From NCBI GenBank assembly GCA_023101725.1, contig JALJCO010012682.1:1426001-1490000 (forward strand): a stretch of DNA of 64,000 nt, written 5' to 3'. The first letter of the stretch is position 1; each line of letters opens with the position of its first letter. The notes under the pieces are model-generated. The model did not search any database. It was given only the letters and a program-made list of their open reading frames with translations, and was not told the origin of the DNA. The position numbers and the translations under genes are program-made. Positions 21,452-33,554 of the stretch are shown piece by piece. This DNA is from Atherinomorus stipes. Its lineage: Eukaryota > Chordata > Actinopteri > Atheriniformes > Atherinidae.

Positions 21452-24400
21452 CTTGTTATACTACGCGAGAAGCAAGAACTTCTTGTTCTCAAGGCCAGGA
21501 GAACAAAATGACATCATTTTGTTCTTGCGGATGCGAGGAGGGGTTGGCTTGTCTTGACACCTCAGCAGAGCAGAACTTTCTTCTCGTGGGGGTCCGAGAA
21601 GTATTGTGTGATTGGTTGGACATTTGAGGTGGGCGGGGTTAACGCGGAGACGCTTGAAGCAAAGTTGTTACTTCTGCATTTTCACAGATGCGAGGTTGAA
21701 CGGATTGTGTTAATAAACAGCTGATCAAGGTAGTAAGAAAATAAAAAAATATATACAACACACGTGGCATTTAAATACACCGATGCCACCGCGTGCGCAA
21801 CCGTGTCCTGCCACGGACGAAGTTTGCTGTGAATACAGTATAAAATGACTGCCACTCACTGTAGGTTATACAAAGGTTTTTCATTGTACAGGAGGCCACT
21901 GAGCTGCCAGGGTGTAACTTGATCATTAGCTGACAGTCATTAGCAACTTGTTTAATCGAACTCATTTACAAGCTGTGCTAATCTGCTGAGGTGACCTTGA
22001 TTCAGTGTCTGCATAATGTTTATGCCAGTGAAGCAGAGGGTGCCTCTCTCTGTGTATGCCATTATGGGCACCAAATGCAGTTAAGCCCATGTTTGGCCAT
22101 AAAAATCTGCACTTCATTAGTCATAATTACCTTTGCTGTTGCCAAAAGAGGTGATGAGTTTTCGTGCTCAATCTAGACTAATGCCAAGAGAGAGTAAAGC
22201 TCATCAACTGAGGAGCTGAGGATGAGGAGTGGCTAAATCTCTGTTGTCATTTTTGTTAGTTTTATCTGCCCCCCCCCCCCCACCCATCCATTGCTGACTG
22301 TATATCAGCTAAACCCCCGCCTGTGAGCAGAGAGGTTGTAAATCTGAGGTGCTCATGCAGGACAAGTAGCAAGTGCATCATAGAGAAGAGTGTAGGTGTT
22401 TGAGGGTGCGGGTGTGTGTGGGTGTGCGTGTGGGTGTGTGTGTGTGTGGAGGGGGGGGGGGGTTATTGGAATGATAGATTAATGAGGCATGGCCTTGACT
22501 TTACAGCCTTCTCTGTTTAAGGGAATATATTATATACATTTCTTAAACAAAATGGAAAAAATGTCATTTATCCCCAAAGGGAATTTATAAGTTGGTTGTT
22601 TTTCATTTGTTTTTTAAAATATAAAATCAACAATTATTAGTCAAAATTTTTGTACCAGGAAGTGATTTCTGTGTGGTAGGGAACCTGGAGAAGTTGGTGC
22701 GTCTAGTTCTTGATTCTGCAGCCTCTATCACTCATTTGTATTCTGTAATGAGTACTTTCATTCTCTTAAATTTTAGAATAGGGCATAGAAATCTAAACAC
22801 AGATTCGTGAAGAATAATTTTTATTTATGTAGGGCCATAAAGCCTGCTGTGTGTTGACACACTGACACAGTAACACAGTGACTGCTGCACACTCAGTCGA
22901 CTTCCCCGGCTAGTTACCAGAAGCAAACACAATGTGGTGACACAGAGAGAAGAATAGATTTTTCTTTTCTTTAGGTCCAGTGAGTTGAAAGGGAGCGCTT
23001 CCCTTAGGGCAAAAGTGAGAGACTTAAGATGTGACGGGCAGAGAGAACAAGGAAAGAATAAAAAAGAAAGTCTAAGTGAGTAACAGTAAAGGAGCGCAGG
23101 AGATAAAGCTTAGAGAAAAGGGTAGAGTTGATAAACAAAAGCAGGAGCCACACTTGAATATATGTGGACTGCAGACACTGAGAGCAAATTAACTGAAAGA
23201 GGCTTTAAACAACAAAAAATAAAGCGCATTACTCTTTTCATATTACATGAGTAGCCTATTCTTCTTTAATATATGATTGGTCAAACTGAGGTGGTGAGTA
23301 TGCAAAGAAGATAAGCCTGTGATTGGCAGACACATTTGTGATGGGGACAGACAAAGAACGAAAGCTCTGTGAACACAGTCAATAGCCATTTAGTGGAGAC
23401 GAAGTGAGAGATGACAGCTGAGCAGAGGGGTGTGAAGAGAGGAGGATAAATGAATGAGCGATATGCTGGGAGGATGGGGAGAAAGTGAGTGGGGGAGGTC
23501 CTTTTCTATATTGTGGTAGGATGGGACCGTCTTGCGGCCTCTGACCTGTAATTGGATCAATGAGTGTGTGGAGCACTGTGCTGAAAAACCTACAGTGAAG
23601 GATTCAGTGAGCAGTTGTATGTTGTGTTGTGGCTGTGTGTGTCTGCAGGCTCACAGTAATGTGTACCCACACCTCACAGTTAATTACAGTTTCTAGCCAT
23701 CATGTGGTGCAGGTGTGCATGAAGCACTGTTCTCTTTGTCATTGGTATACTGTAGTGAAAAAGCTATTGTCCTTGGTTGTTATGGTTGAACATGTGAGTG
23801 CACATCGTCATTTTTATGCTGATCGTAAAGTGAGGAAGAACTCTTTCTTTCTGTTGCTCATTTTTCTAGCATACTATGTTGTATTATTTGATATTTTTTC
23901 ATTTAATCCCTTTAAATCAAATATCTGGCTGTATGTGTCTGCACATTTGTTTGACTTGTTGATCCCTTCAATATGGGACCACCAGCTCCTGGTGTGTTGA
24001 CCCATATAATCAAGGCCAAAGGTGTCTCTCCCTCGATTCATTGCCACAAAGAAGGTCACATTATTATCTGTACAATCTGTCACCACCGTCGCCCTCATCG
24101 TTGTCATTGCCTCTTTCCTCTCTGTTTTCTTTGGTTGTTGATAGTTTACGTGTGCACACTGCTTAAGAGATATTGTGCCATATTTGCTCCAATCCGTTTA
24201 ACTATTGTGGATATTTGCAGGATATTCATCCATCTGTGTGAGGTTACATGCCAAAACAGCCATGATCTATTGTGTATCTCCAATGTCCACAAAGGCAGAT
24301 CTGCATGCTGCCCACACCAACTATTTTTGTTTGTCTTTTTGTTTACACTGTGCTGCACAATATGGCTTTGGGAACATCTTGGCTGAAATGAGGTGGGAGG

Positions 24401-26745
24401 TTGCTGCATGTCACCTGTGGATCTACAGTGGACTAAATGTTGGTCACAGTTGAGAGTTTTGACATTCCTGCCAGCATACCTTTCCCTAACTGGCTTCATT
24501 CTACCTGAGACAAAGTCAAACACAGTTAGCAAATTCAAATTTCTGTGTGTCCTATTCATTTGCTATGGGGAAGTCACACAAAGATAGACAATAAAATGGT
24601 CTGACAGCTCTGCCTTTTCATGCGGGTTTGCCAGATTCAGGTGTCTTCTGGTACAGCCAGAATTCATCTGGAGACAAAAAAAAAAGTAGTCAGAGCAGCT
24701 CTCCTCAGCTGTATGTCTGTTGCCCCACAATAGCTGGGGTGGAAAGAGTTGAGATGCTGGGCAGCCGTATTGGTACTTCTCCAGAACAAAACGATCTGGG
24801 ATATGGGAAAAGGGAGGAGGAAAAGGAGGAGAGCTGGGAGGAGAAGGCTCCAAGAGGGGATGTGAAGCTGCTAGTTTAAAATGAGATTTTCTTATTTATT
24901 TATTCATTTGTATAGCTGAGCTTATAGCTCAAGGCTGTCCGCTTGCTTTTGTTGTATTTAATGTGGCCTCAGTGCCCCCTACAAACCCCCTTCCTCCTCT
25001 GTGTTTCTAATATGAGTATATCTGTAAGAGCATATCTGTGTATATAGGCATGCACATTTACACCTCTTCTACTTTACCAAGGTTTTTTTTTGTTTGTTTG
25101 TTTAAATGGGTATAGGTTTAGTACTTTGTTGACATGCACAAACTCTTACAATGTCCTTGCTGCTGCATATCTGCATTTGTCTTGAAGCAGCCTTCTGGTA
25201 AAAGTTAGCTGATCTTGGGATTTACATCTTTTGGGAAAGATCTTTTTTCATGTGCGTGCCAGACATGCTGTAGATCTATTGTACCCTCAACAAAAACAAC
25301 CTTTCCTCGGATGCTGGTAAACACAATGTCTGAAAGCAGCTTAGATTATGCAGTGGAGTGAAAACAGGAGCTGCTTTGTTTTCCTAATTTTTCTCAAGAA
25401 CACATTGATATTTCCACCAACCATACTAAAATCAATACTTTATCTGTTAGGCTACAACCATTTGTATCAACTTTGAAGGGTTTTTGTTGGTGCCCATTAG
25501 GGTTTTAGGTGTTGGAACATCTTTCTTCATCATTTATTGGCGTGATCATCAGCAATGACTTATTCTCTCTCAAATGCTATGTGAAAAGCTCATGACTAGT
25601 TCTGATCATCTTTTGTACAGGGGACAAGTAAATTTCTGCATCTCCTTAAGAAATAAAACTACATGACAACTAACACTTACATGCACCTCTAACAATAAAA
25701 CCTTGTCCCAGACATTCCTCCCTCTCACTTTGCTCATTCATGCCATCCAAACACAAGTATTCATTTTCTTTAAAACTCCATGTGTCCCGCATAACTTCTG
25801 CCTCCTCTCCTTCTTAATTGCTTGCATGCTGGATGCTAGGATGGGAAATCACTGTCTGTTGTGTCAAACCACTCTACAGTACTCTCACTCCGTCTGTCTC
25901 TATCACAATGTGGCCATGCGTCTGTCATCTCCCATGTTTCATATTCTTCAGCTTGTTCTTTCACAGCTCTGTTACCATGACTGCAGAATGGAAGGGGGAG
26001 CTGAAATGATGATGAGTTTGGAGAGGCTATTTTGTCTTTAGAAAATGGAAAAAATATATGAGGCTGCCTGTTTGTGAATGCAGGAAGCCCTGAGCAACAT
26101 GATTTGCTTCTTTCAGAACTTGAGACAAAGTGACTCATAGCTATTAAAAAATTTATTGCATTTCAGTAGTGCCAAACCATGTGCCCCCACCATTTAAACT
26201 TAAAGATGTGTTAAGATTCATATCTTTTGTAACCACTGCCGACCACAATGCCTTTGAGAAATGAAGTGTGCATCAAAAACTATATACAGCATGGAGCAGT
26301 TCAGTGGGACCGCACAGTGCACTGTGCCCCTGCCCTTTTTGCCCTAATTGAAATAAAGTGCCCTCTCAAGCTCAAGATTCATCATGCCTTCTTAAAATTA
26401 CCATAACTCTTCAAGTGTTTATGCTATCTACGTAATTCCAACCGAATCTGAGAGTCTCAGCTTTGCACAGCTTTGATATACAGCATGGTACTTTACTGTA
26501 GGCCCTGTAGTCTCTGTGCTGTGTTGACTTTTGTAGCAAGAAAAAAAAAGAACATCAGAAGGAGAGATGGTGGATGTCTGCACTAGCAAGTAGTGAGTGT
26601 TTGACAGTGTTTTGGTGGTGTTTTAGACAGTGTTAAGTCATATTTTTTTGTATAGAGTATTTAAGTTTTTATGAATATAAGTATTAGGGGTTTTTTTCAG
26701 TTCTGAGTTTGGAAGTTTTCCTTTTCTTACTACATAGTAGCTTTT
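21452..26745. other. Gene-free stretch with a GT microsatellite
   Basis: No coding region, RNA gene or bounded mobile element recognised across about 5.3 kb. ORFs up to about 137 codons (for example 23973-24386 and its opposite-strand shadow) lack recognisable motifs and overlap each other on both strands. A (GT)n plus G-run microsatellite lies at about 22405-22462. A 22-bp sequence at 25250-25271 recurs at 28278-28299. Confidence 0.5.
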
Positions 26746-27529
26746 ATATTGTAACAACCCACTGGTTATGTTGTGAGGCTGCAAGGTTTTGATACACGTC
26801 ATCTACACAGTTTTGCACCCACGCCCTTATTACTACGTTCACTCACCCCATTCGTCTACTGTGGGCGCTTCCGCTCAGGTCGCCTCCTCTCAGCCTCCTT
26901 TTGCCTTTCATTTGGCAGTCTCTCTGACGGGCCACGTAACCTAAGCAGCCACCACAACGCCGCTAATATATCCAGGAGATCAACATCACTCACGACGCTG
27001 AATCAAAGGTAGTTGGACCATTTGTATCTATTCTTGTGCCTCTGTTCCAGGAAATATGATAATCCTCAAAAGTGAAAACAATAAAACTTAAATCCGCTCC
27101 TCTTACAGCCAGTACAAAACCGTCAACACGGAAGTCCCGGCGTTAGCTGGTGACGTCATCAACAAAACAGCTGATCACTCTTCAAAAGGGAAGCCTGCTT
27201 CCTGGATCTGTTTCTGGTGCGTTCAGGCCCCATTGCGACTTCTTATGCTTTGGGGCAATTTATGTGGGGAATCAAGACACATTGTTGGAAGAACAGAACT
27301 GTGACCTCCAATGTTCAATACAGCGTTGAAATTAATTGTTATGTTTTTTGTGTGTTTACTTTTGTGTGAATAAGAGAATAGTTTGTCTTTCCTGGTAACT
27401 GAAAGGGTCTACATCTAGTGTGAAGGTCCTTGTGTGGTCGGTTAAAAATCAACAATATTAATAATAGTAATTCATCCTAATTGTCAGGAGGGATACCTGG
27501 CTGGCACCCCCATTAAACCGTCACAATAT
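26746..27529 (+). mobile_element. Probable solo LTR, 776 bp, with ATAT target duplication
   Basis: The segment 26750-27525 begins TGTAACAACCC and ends CCGTCACA, and is flanked by ATAT (26746-26749 and 27526-27529). The plus strand carries AATAAAACTT at about 27081, consistent with an LTR polyadenylation signal. No internal retroviral or retrotransposon region and no second LTR are present, so it would be a recombined solo copy. The assignment rests on ends and duplication only. Confidence 0.55.
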
Positions 27530-27808
27530 GTTTAAAGTGTCAGTGTCAAGTTTTGATGAAATAATAACAATATCCAGGTGTCTAACCACTCACCATGGGC
27601 ACACAAGCACCTGGAGATATATTTTGTCAGCTCTCCCACTCTTTGACCAAACAGTAGGCCTAGTGATACTTCATCATTTTGTTTGTCAGCTTACTCTTGT
27701 GGTACTTCATAGCAGTTGTTACTTTATTGAGCAGTTAAAACCACAATAATTTAATAGACTATTGCATACTGTATAATAACAGCAGCAATCAAAATAATTG
27801 GATGAATA

Positions 27809-27814
27809 ATGATA

Positions 27815-27849
<35 letters not shown>

Positions 27850-27885
27850 GATGAAGATGAGGAAAAAGAAGAAGAAGAAGAATAC
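27809..27885 (+). repeat. (GAT)n / (GAA)n microsatellite
   Basis: About twelve GAT units grading into GAAGAT and GAAGAA repeats. Confidence 0.95.
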
Positions 27886-28000
27886 TTTAGGTAATCATAA
27901 AATTTAAAAAAAAAAAACATATTATGAAAAGTTCCTCTGTGTAGGCTATGTGCATCACATATCAGTGCAAGTTGTAGAATGCGGATACGATGATGATAAT

Positions 28001-28260
28001 CAAATCAAGTCAAATCAAATTTTATTTATATAGCACTTTTCATACAAAGAATGCAGCACAAAATGCTTAACAAAAATAAAAATAATAAAAACATGAGTCC
28101 CCGTCCCTCCCAACCCCACATATAGATCCATACACACATACACACATACATGTTTGTTTTTATATCCCTTTGGGGTATATCCCACACACAAAGCATACTG
28201 TAAAAAGTAATGCAACATGGCAAAGCAATGAGGATCCAGGTAAGGAAAAACTACCTATAG
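28001..28260 (-). repeat. L2-type 3' tail with attached sequence, minus strand
   Basis: Read on the minus strand, this ends in AAAAGTGCTATATAAATAAA followed by imperfect (TTTGA/CTTGA) repeats at about 28001-28045, the standard L2 3' terminus in fish. Upstream sequence to about 28260 has no coding match, so this could be an L2-tailed SINE or a truncated L2. A similar isolated tail lies at 31577-31645. Confidence 0.55.
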
Positions 28261-28266
28261 GGGGCC

Positions 28267-29590
28267 ATCCACGCTAAATGTGCGTGCCAGACATGCTGTG
28301 GATAAAGGCATAAAAGGCCTAAAAGGCGTGGCACTGGAGTGGTTTAGATCATACCTCTCCGATAGGACATTTTCCGTCCGCTACGGTCAGTGCCAATCTC
28401 CCCCTGCTTTGTTATCCTGTGGTGTCCCCCAAGGGTCCATTCTGGGGCCTCTGCTCTTCTCCCTCTATCTGCTCCCCCTGGGGCAAATCTTCAGGAAACA
28501 TAAATGTTCATTCCATCTGTATGCCGACGACACTCAGGTCTACGTCCCGTTAAAACACAACAATCCCTCTGCATTAGCAGGTCTGCTAGCCTGTCTCGAG
28601 GATGTCAAAATCTGGATGTCTCTCAACTTTCTACACTTTAACGAAAATAAAACCGAGGTCATCGTCTTCAACCCCACTGCTCTCAAGCCTTTATCTGTTG
28701 ATCTAGGTTCTCTGTCCGGTCATTTACATACTGTGGTCACAAATCTTGGTGTTCAGATGGACAACTTCTTGAATCTTGATAAACAGATAAAAGCCACTGT
28801 TAAGGCCAGCTTTTTTTCATCTGAGGCGTTTAGCAAAGGCTAAACATTTTTTAGCCCGGTGCGACCTGGAGACAGTCATCCATGCTTTTATAACCAGCCG
28901 GATTGATTATTGCAACGCACTCCTCTTTGGCGTTTCTCAGAAACACCTGTCTCGCCTCCAGTTGGTCCAAAATGCTGCAGCACGGCTGCTGACGGACACC
29001 AGGAAGAGAGAGCACATCTCCCCCGTCCTGGCCTCTCTTCACTGGTTGCCCGTAACTTTTAGGGTTCAGTTTAAGATTCTTTTATATGTTTTTAAATCTT
29101 TAAATGCCCTAGCCCCCTCCTATCTCTCAGAGCTTCTCCATCCTCATGCTCCCACTCGCACTCTTCGGTCAGCTGAGTTGCTGCTGTTGGATGTACCGAG
29201 GTCTCGACGGAAGATGTGGGGGGATAGAGCATTTTCTGTGGCAGGCCCAAAGTTGTGGAACTCGCTGCCATTGCACATCAGACAGGCCTCATCTCTGGCA
29301 GTTTTTAAATCCCTTCTTAAAACTCATCTGTTTGCCCTGGCGTTCCACCCTTCATGAGCCATTTTTTCTAATTTTGTCTGCTGTTTAAAGTCTTATTTTT
29401 TCTGATATTTATACTGATTTTATTGTTCATTGTGTTGATTTGTTTTTATGTCTAATATTTGTTTTAATGTTCTCACTGTGAGATTCAATTTCTGTTATAC
29501 TTCTGTTCAGCGCTTTGTTATCGGTAGCTGCTGTGTTTAAAGCGCTATACAAATAAAGTTGACTTGACTTGACTTGACTTGATCCACGCT
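28267..29590 (+). mobile_element. 5'-truncated L2-clade LINE (Maui-like) with 9-bp TSD
   Basis: An insertion of about 1306 bp (28276-29581), flanked by ATCCACGCT on both sides (28267-28275 and 29582-29590). It encodes the C-terminal half of ORF2 and ends with AGCGCTATACAAATAAAG and four to five TTGAC repeats in place of poly(A), the hallmark of L2-type 3' ends. 5' truncation is the usual outcome of target-primed reverse transcription. Confidence 0.9.
28280..29357 (+). pseudogene. L2 ORF2 reverse transcriptase fragment, one frameshift
   Basis: Segment 1 (28280-28843) holds the second half of the reverse transcriptase: GVALEWFRSYLSDR, CGVPQGSILGPLLFSLYL and the active-site FHLYADDTQVYV. Segment 2 (about 28820-29357) holds the C-terminus: LVQNAAARLLTDTRKREH, LASLHWLPVTFRVQFK, WGDRAFSVAGPKLWNSLPLHIR. 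The two are joined by removing one T from the T7 run at 28811-28817, and segment 2 is then open back to the join. The endonuclease and the first half of the RT are absent because of 5' truncation, so it cannot be autonomous. Confidence 0.92.
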
Positions 29591-29747
29591 GTGAAGCGCA
29601 ACAGTCTGCAGCAGGGGTGTTGCTAAACAAAAGGCTTTACTGGGGCACAGGTCCCCATCACTCAGATCATATTTTTATCATAAAGACCTACTATGCGTAT
29701 AAAATGAGCAGTATTATGTTCCATCTACTTTCCTTTGCGAACTTCAC
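29591..29747. other. Short gene-free spacer
   Basis: No feature recognised between the L2 element and the partial TTAA MITE. Confidence 0.4.
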
Positions 29748-29938
29748 TTAAAGGGACTAGAGGCAAGATTAAGAAATGAGACTCGTGACTGCCGCAACTG
29801 GCACTGCAGGTAACTGCAGCCACGAGCCAAGCCGGCGCTGGAACGTGCACAAACTGAAGCTATAATGTTGTTTACCACGCTGATAAAGTCTTTTTTTTCG
29901 TATGACACTTTTTTGTGTCTTTTAGTTGATCTGGATCA
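29748..29938 (+). mobile_element. Partial copy of the TTAA MITE at 14894
   Basis: Starts TTAA|AGGGACTAGAGGCAAG and matches 14898-15075 for about 185 bp with scattered differences (shared caagattaagaaatga, actgaagctataatgttg, ttgatctggatc). The match stops near 29938 and no right terminus was found, so it is truncated or interrupted. Confidence 0.75.
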
Positions 29939-31570
29939 ACTGAAATTGCCAGGGTCTCAGGCAAGGAGGAATCCAGGGGAACAAAGAGCATGAGGCAAGG
30001 TCAGGGTCAGGCAAGGTCCAGCAACAAGGAGGTCAAAACTACTCGTATAGGTAAGGACAGAGCAAAAGGCAAAGCTCAGGGACAGGCAGGGTAAAAAACT
30101 GGAACTGTGAACAAGGCTTGAAATATAATAAAAAACAATTAAATAAAAACAATTAAAATAGCTGCTCCCAAACAATTACAGCCTACAAAGTGGATGTTTG
30201 TTTGTTTTTTTCCCCCAACGTGGAAATTATATTTATTTCCAGTACATAAGCACATTAATGCAAACGGACAATCAGGACATAAATATATGATTAAAAAACA
30301 GCTGTGAGAGGAAAGCGGGAGGAAGAGCTGCAGATAAAAGGCCAAGAACAGTAAAGAAATGATCGCTCAGGTGTGGCTGTTGGGGGCGGAGGAGGGAGGA
30401 GGAGGCTGTCAAATGCTGCGCGTGTGCAGGTGCATGCTGGGATTTATATCTGGCCAAGTACGCACGAGCCTCCTCTGATGTATGCTCGGTAAAATGGGCG
30501 GACAAAGTTTTCAACCGGGTATTTACAGCGTACTTGCCGAGAAGCGAACTTTTAAATGGAACATGACTTGGACCGTGGGTGATGACGTTTCACGAGTCCG
30601 TGAGCACGCAAGTACGCACAAGTACACAGATTGAGAAACGGCCTTGGTCTCGGTTTAAGCGGACTTGACTACAAGTCTAGTCTTTGGTGTGTACGTACCG
30701 TTGAGCAGGTGTTTGAATAGGGAGCTGCACAGGTAGAGACAATCAGCAAATCAGGGAGAGTGCTGCACACTGACAGCAGAACAGAGCATGACAGTAAAGT
30801 CTTCTTACAACTTTCTACACCTCACTTTAGATTTTAAAATTTGGTACAATTTTATCTATGGTGTAACAAATTCAAAGATGTTGGTTGTAGCGTGCTAAAA
30901 AGTAAGGCATGAAACCGTGCTACATAAGCTTGATTAATCTCAATGGTCATGCATACTAAAAGTGTCACTCAAGAAAAGGGCTAGGCGTTGCAAAGGCCTT
31001 GTGGAATGTTGATCTGCTACGACAGGTGTTTCCACAAAATCTTTGGCTGTGGAAAGCTGAAAGTTATGTTAGATTCATGATTGTCAGACAGAACATTCTA
31101 TCTACTTCAAAGCTCTATCTCAACTCTATGTTTGAGATGTTTTTAGTCATGCAAAGAAAAGAAACGCTCTGTGCCAGACAGATGGGAGCATTTCTCTCTA
31201 TGGTAGTAAGAGAAAAGCTTCTGGTCTCATGACCCTGAACTGTTTTTTCAAAGAAAAAAATGACTTTGGAGAATCTTTAGACTCGTTGCAAAATGAATAA
31301 CTAGATTTTACTCTCTTGATTGCTGACGAATGCCTGTTTTACTTTACAGAGTACTTTTGAAAAATCACAAGAATATGGCATGATCCCAGTGTGTAAATCC
31401 AGTTTTGAGTGCTTCGATTTTATACCATTTTGATTTGAATGTTTTCTTGCATTTTCAAAAGCCCAGTTTTGTTCAGGCTAACAGATTCATTTGTCTTATT
31501 CCAGTGTCATGTAAATGTGTTGAATGATAGACATTTGTCAGAGTAGCCATTTCCAGAAGCACTTTTCTGA
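29939..31570. other. Unclassified stretch, no gene
   Basis: Purine-rich, repetitive-looking text (aaggtcagggtcaggcaagg and similar) at 29950-30120 and again near 30700-30800 (atcagcaaatcagggagag) resembles dispersed fish repeats, but I cannot set boundaries. No coding region recognised. Confidence 0.4.
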
Positions 31571-31576
31571 TTATAA

Positions 31577-31645
31577 TAAAATCAAGTCAGATCAAATTTT
31601 ATTTACATTGCGCTTACCAAAGGGCAGCACAAAGTGCTTCACGCA
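31577..31645 (-). repeat. Isolated L2-type 3' tail, minus strand
   Basis: The plus-strand text atcaagtcagatcaaatttt followed by atttacattgcgctt is the reverse complement of an L2 3' end (aagcgcaatgtaaataaaat plus TTGA-type repeats). Confidence 0.65.
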
Positions 31646-31904
31646 GTTTAAAATAAACCTTCACACACCCATGAGTATAATCTGTAGGTGTCATGTGGGT
31701 AAGTAATTTCATGTTTATGAATGCCGTTGTCTGCATGCTCAATTGGCATGTTGGTGGTGGGTGTGTCACTTTGGGTGTGTATGTAAGTCTTGCATCATTA
31801 TGTCTATTTCTTGCATAAGCTGAACAATGTCTACTGGATTATGCTATATTGTGTCTTGGAAAATAAAAAAAATGAGAGACAAAGAAGTTCTTAGACCAGT
31901 TAGT

Positions 31905-32328
31905 CCATATTTTTCTAATTTCTAGTCAAAATATCCCCCGGATAAGCGGAAGAAGACGGTATGGTACGGTAGTCACAATATCTCATCACACTCAAAATAA
32001 AAAAAAAAATACTTTAAGAGAAACATTTCACTAAGATATAAGATCTTTTTTTAAGGCAATGCATATTATTTCAAGAAATCTTATCAAGAAAATTTTGTTT
32101 ATGCCATTGGCAGAATTTCTTTCTTTTTCCTTTTTTTCTGCCTATTACAAGTAAAAAAGTCTTGGTAACTTGTAAAATGAGTAAAAAAAAAAAAAAAACA
32201 TTTTTTTTCTTGTACTAAACAAAAAATTCTGCCAGTGTAATTTTTTCTCATTTTGAGTGTGATGAGATATTTTGACTAGAAATTAGAAAAAATACACTTG
32301 CTAAAATTTGAGTTTTTGCAGTGCGCTG
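31905..32328. mobile_element. Fold-back MITE carrying a very short retro-insertion
   Basis: Inverted arms: TTTCTAATTTCTAGTCAAAA..TATC / CTCATCACACTC on the left (31911-31996, interrupted) and the reverse complement at 32249-32290. The right end, TTTGAGTTTTTGCAGTG, is the typical terminus of a common fish MITE. A 41-bp insert at 31936-31976, flanked by AATATC on both sides, splits the left arm. Confidence 0.65.
31936..31976 (+). repeat. 41-bp truncated SINE/LINE tail with TSD AATATC
   Basis: The insert reads ccccggataagcggaagaag and then ends in a GGTAtGGTAcGGTA tail. The GGATAAGCGG core is the 3' end of the dispersed repeat seen in longer form at about 47975-48085. The flanks AATATC occur at 31930-31935 and 31977-31982. 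It would be an extremely 5'-truncated retro-insertion. Confidence 0.6.
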
Positions 32329-32684
32329 CCACCCAGCAATCCCATTTACCTCAAACTAAAATCCCTTTTTTTTTCTTAGAGTCTGGAGTTTTCCCCGTGA
32401 AAATAAACGGTAGACTTGTGTGAGTAAAATCCTGCATAATTTGCACCTTTGGCCCTCTGCTACGTGTGGAGGCAAGTTTTGTTTGCAGTGTCCCCTTCCC
32501 TGACTGTATTTCGCATTTTCCCTTTGTTTTGGTGTATTCAGGATGTTTTTGGGTTGAGATTTGCATGTTGTCTCCAGCCAATAACAGAGCTAAGGGTGTA
32601 ACATTCTGTTGAGATAAACTCATCATTGGAGCCAATTTTTTTTCTTTTTTTAAACTTAGACGGGACCCCAGATTCACTAGAATT

Positions 32685-32930
32685 CTCAATAAATATGGAG
32701 GATGAAGCGAAGAAAAGGAGGTAGGTATTTGGTGACGAAAAGAGCTTTAGATAGTGCACACACGAAAACCATGGGTTAATATTGGTTTGGCTTTCACCCA
32801 CTTTCTCATTTTTTTAAAGGAGAGGTTTGGGGCTGAAAAGCGATGTGACCATTTGCCCAAGGGGGAGGGGCTTTCAGTTTGAATGTGTTTACAAACAGAA
32901 ACGGGGGGACACTCCGGACTCTACCTTTAA
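32685..32930 (+). mobile_element. Truncated copy of the 16948-type TTAA MITE
   Basis: It ends GGACTCTACCT|TTAA near 32916-32929, and 32883-32915 (tttacaaacagaaac and the G-run) matches the terminal region of the 16952-17491 element in opposite orientation. The ATG-containing segment near 32695 (codons for EDEAKKRR, then GTAGGT) matches the equivalent segment there. The other end was not found. Confidence 0.6.
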
Positions 32931-32963
32931 AGAAAAGTAATGAAACTCCAATCCCTAATATCC

Positions 32964-33140
32964 AGAGATGGAATTTGTGGAGTCAACAAGCCTTCTCCAT
33001 GCCATGTACTTGTTCTGCCCAGCCGCTGAACCGGGTGAGTCCAGTGAATGAAATTGTGCTGATTGGACTCACCTAGTTTAATGGCTGGGCAGAACAAATG
33101 CATGGTATGGAGAAGACTTGTTTACTCCACAACTATCTCT
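32964..33140. repeat. Large near-perfect hairpin, two arms of about 80 bp
   Basis: The left arm (32964-33044) and right arm (33062-33140) are inverted copies differing at roughly one base in seven, with a 17-bp loop. Shared blocks include gttctgcccagcc / ggctgggcagaac and cttctccat / atggagaag. No target duplication or coding sequence was seen. Confidence 0.85.
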
Positions 33141-33554
33141 GCTAATATCAGGCTTGGTGCTGTTGTGAGGAAGCAATATGTTGTGTCCACACCAATATGT
33201 TCACACCACACCATGAGCTACCCCAACATGGCTGAACATGGGTGAATTCAAGTTAGCATTTTCAAACACATGAGCCATGTCTCGAACCGCACACTTGCCT
33301 GAGTGCACTGGAATTCAATGCGTAGTGTGCACTGTGTACTTCATCTGTAGTGAACACTACTGTAGCTAAATGCTGACCCAAACAGAGCACTGCACTTACA
33401 GGAAGTGACGGACTAGCATTGCCCACTAACTACTGAGCCGGTATAACCGCGGCCTCAAACACATGACCAGATCATAACTGTCATCAGGGAGTGAACAGCT
33501 TGGTATCCACAATATACATGAGTAATTATGTCTAAATCATTTCATAAACATTAC
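33141..33554. other. Gene-free stretch
   Basis: No gene or bounded repeat recognised. Confidence 0.45.

Noticed and set aside
23973..24559. 137-codon open frames on both strands
   Set aside because: The two frames overlap on opposite strands and neither shows a known domain, splice context or codon bias that I can detect.
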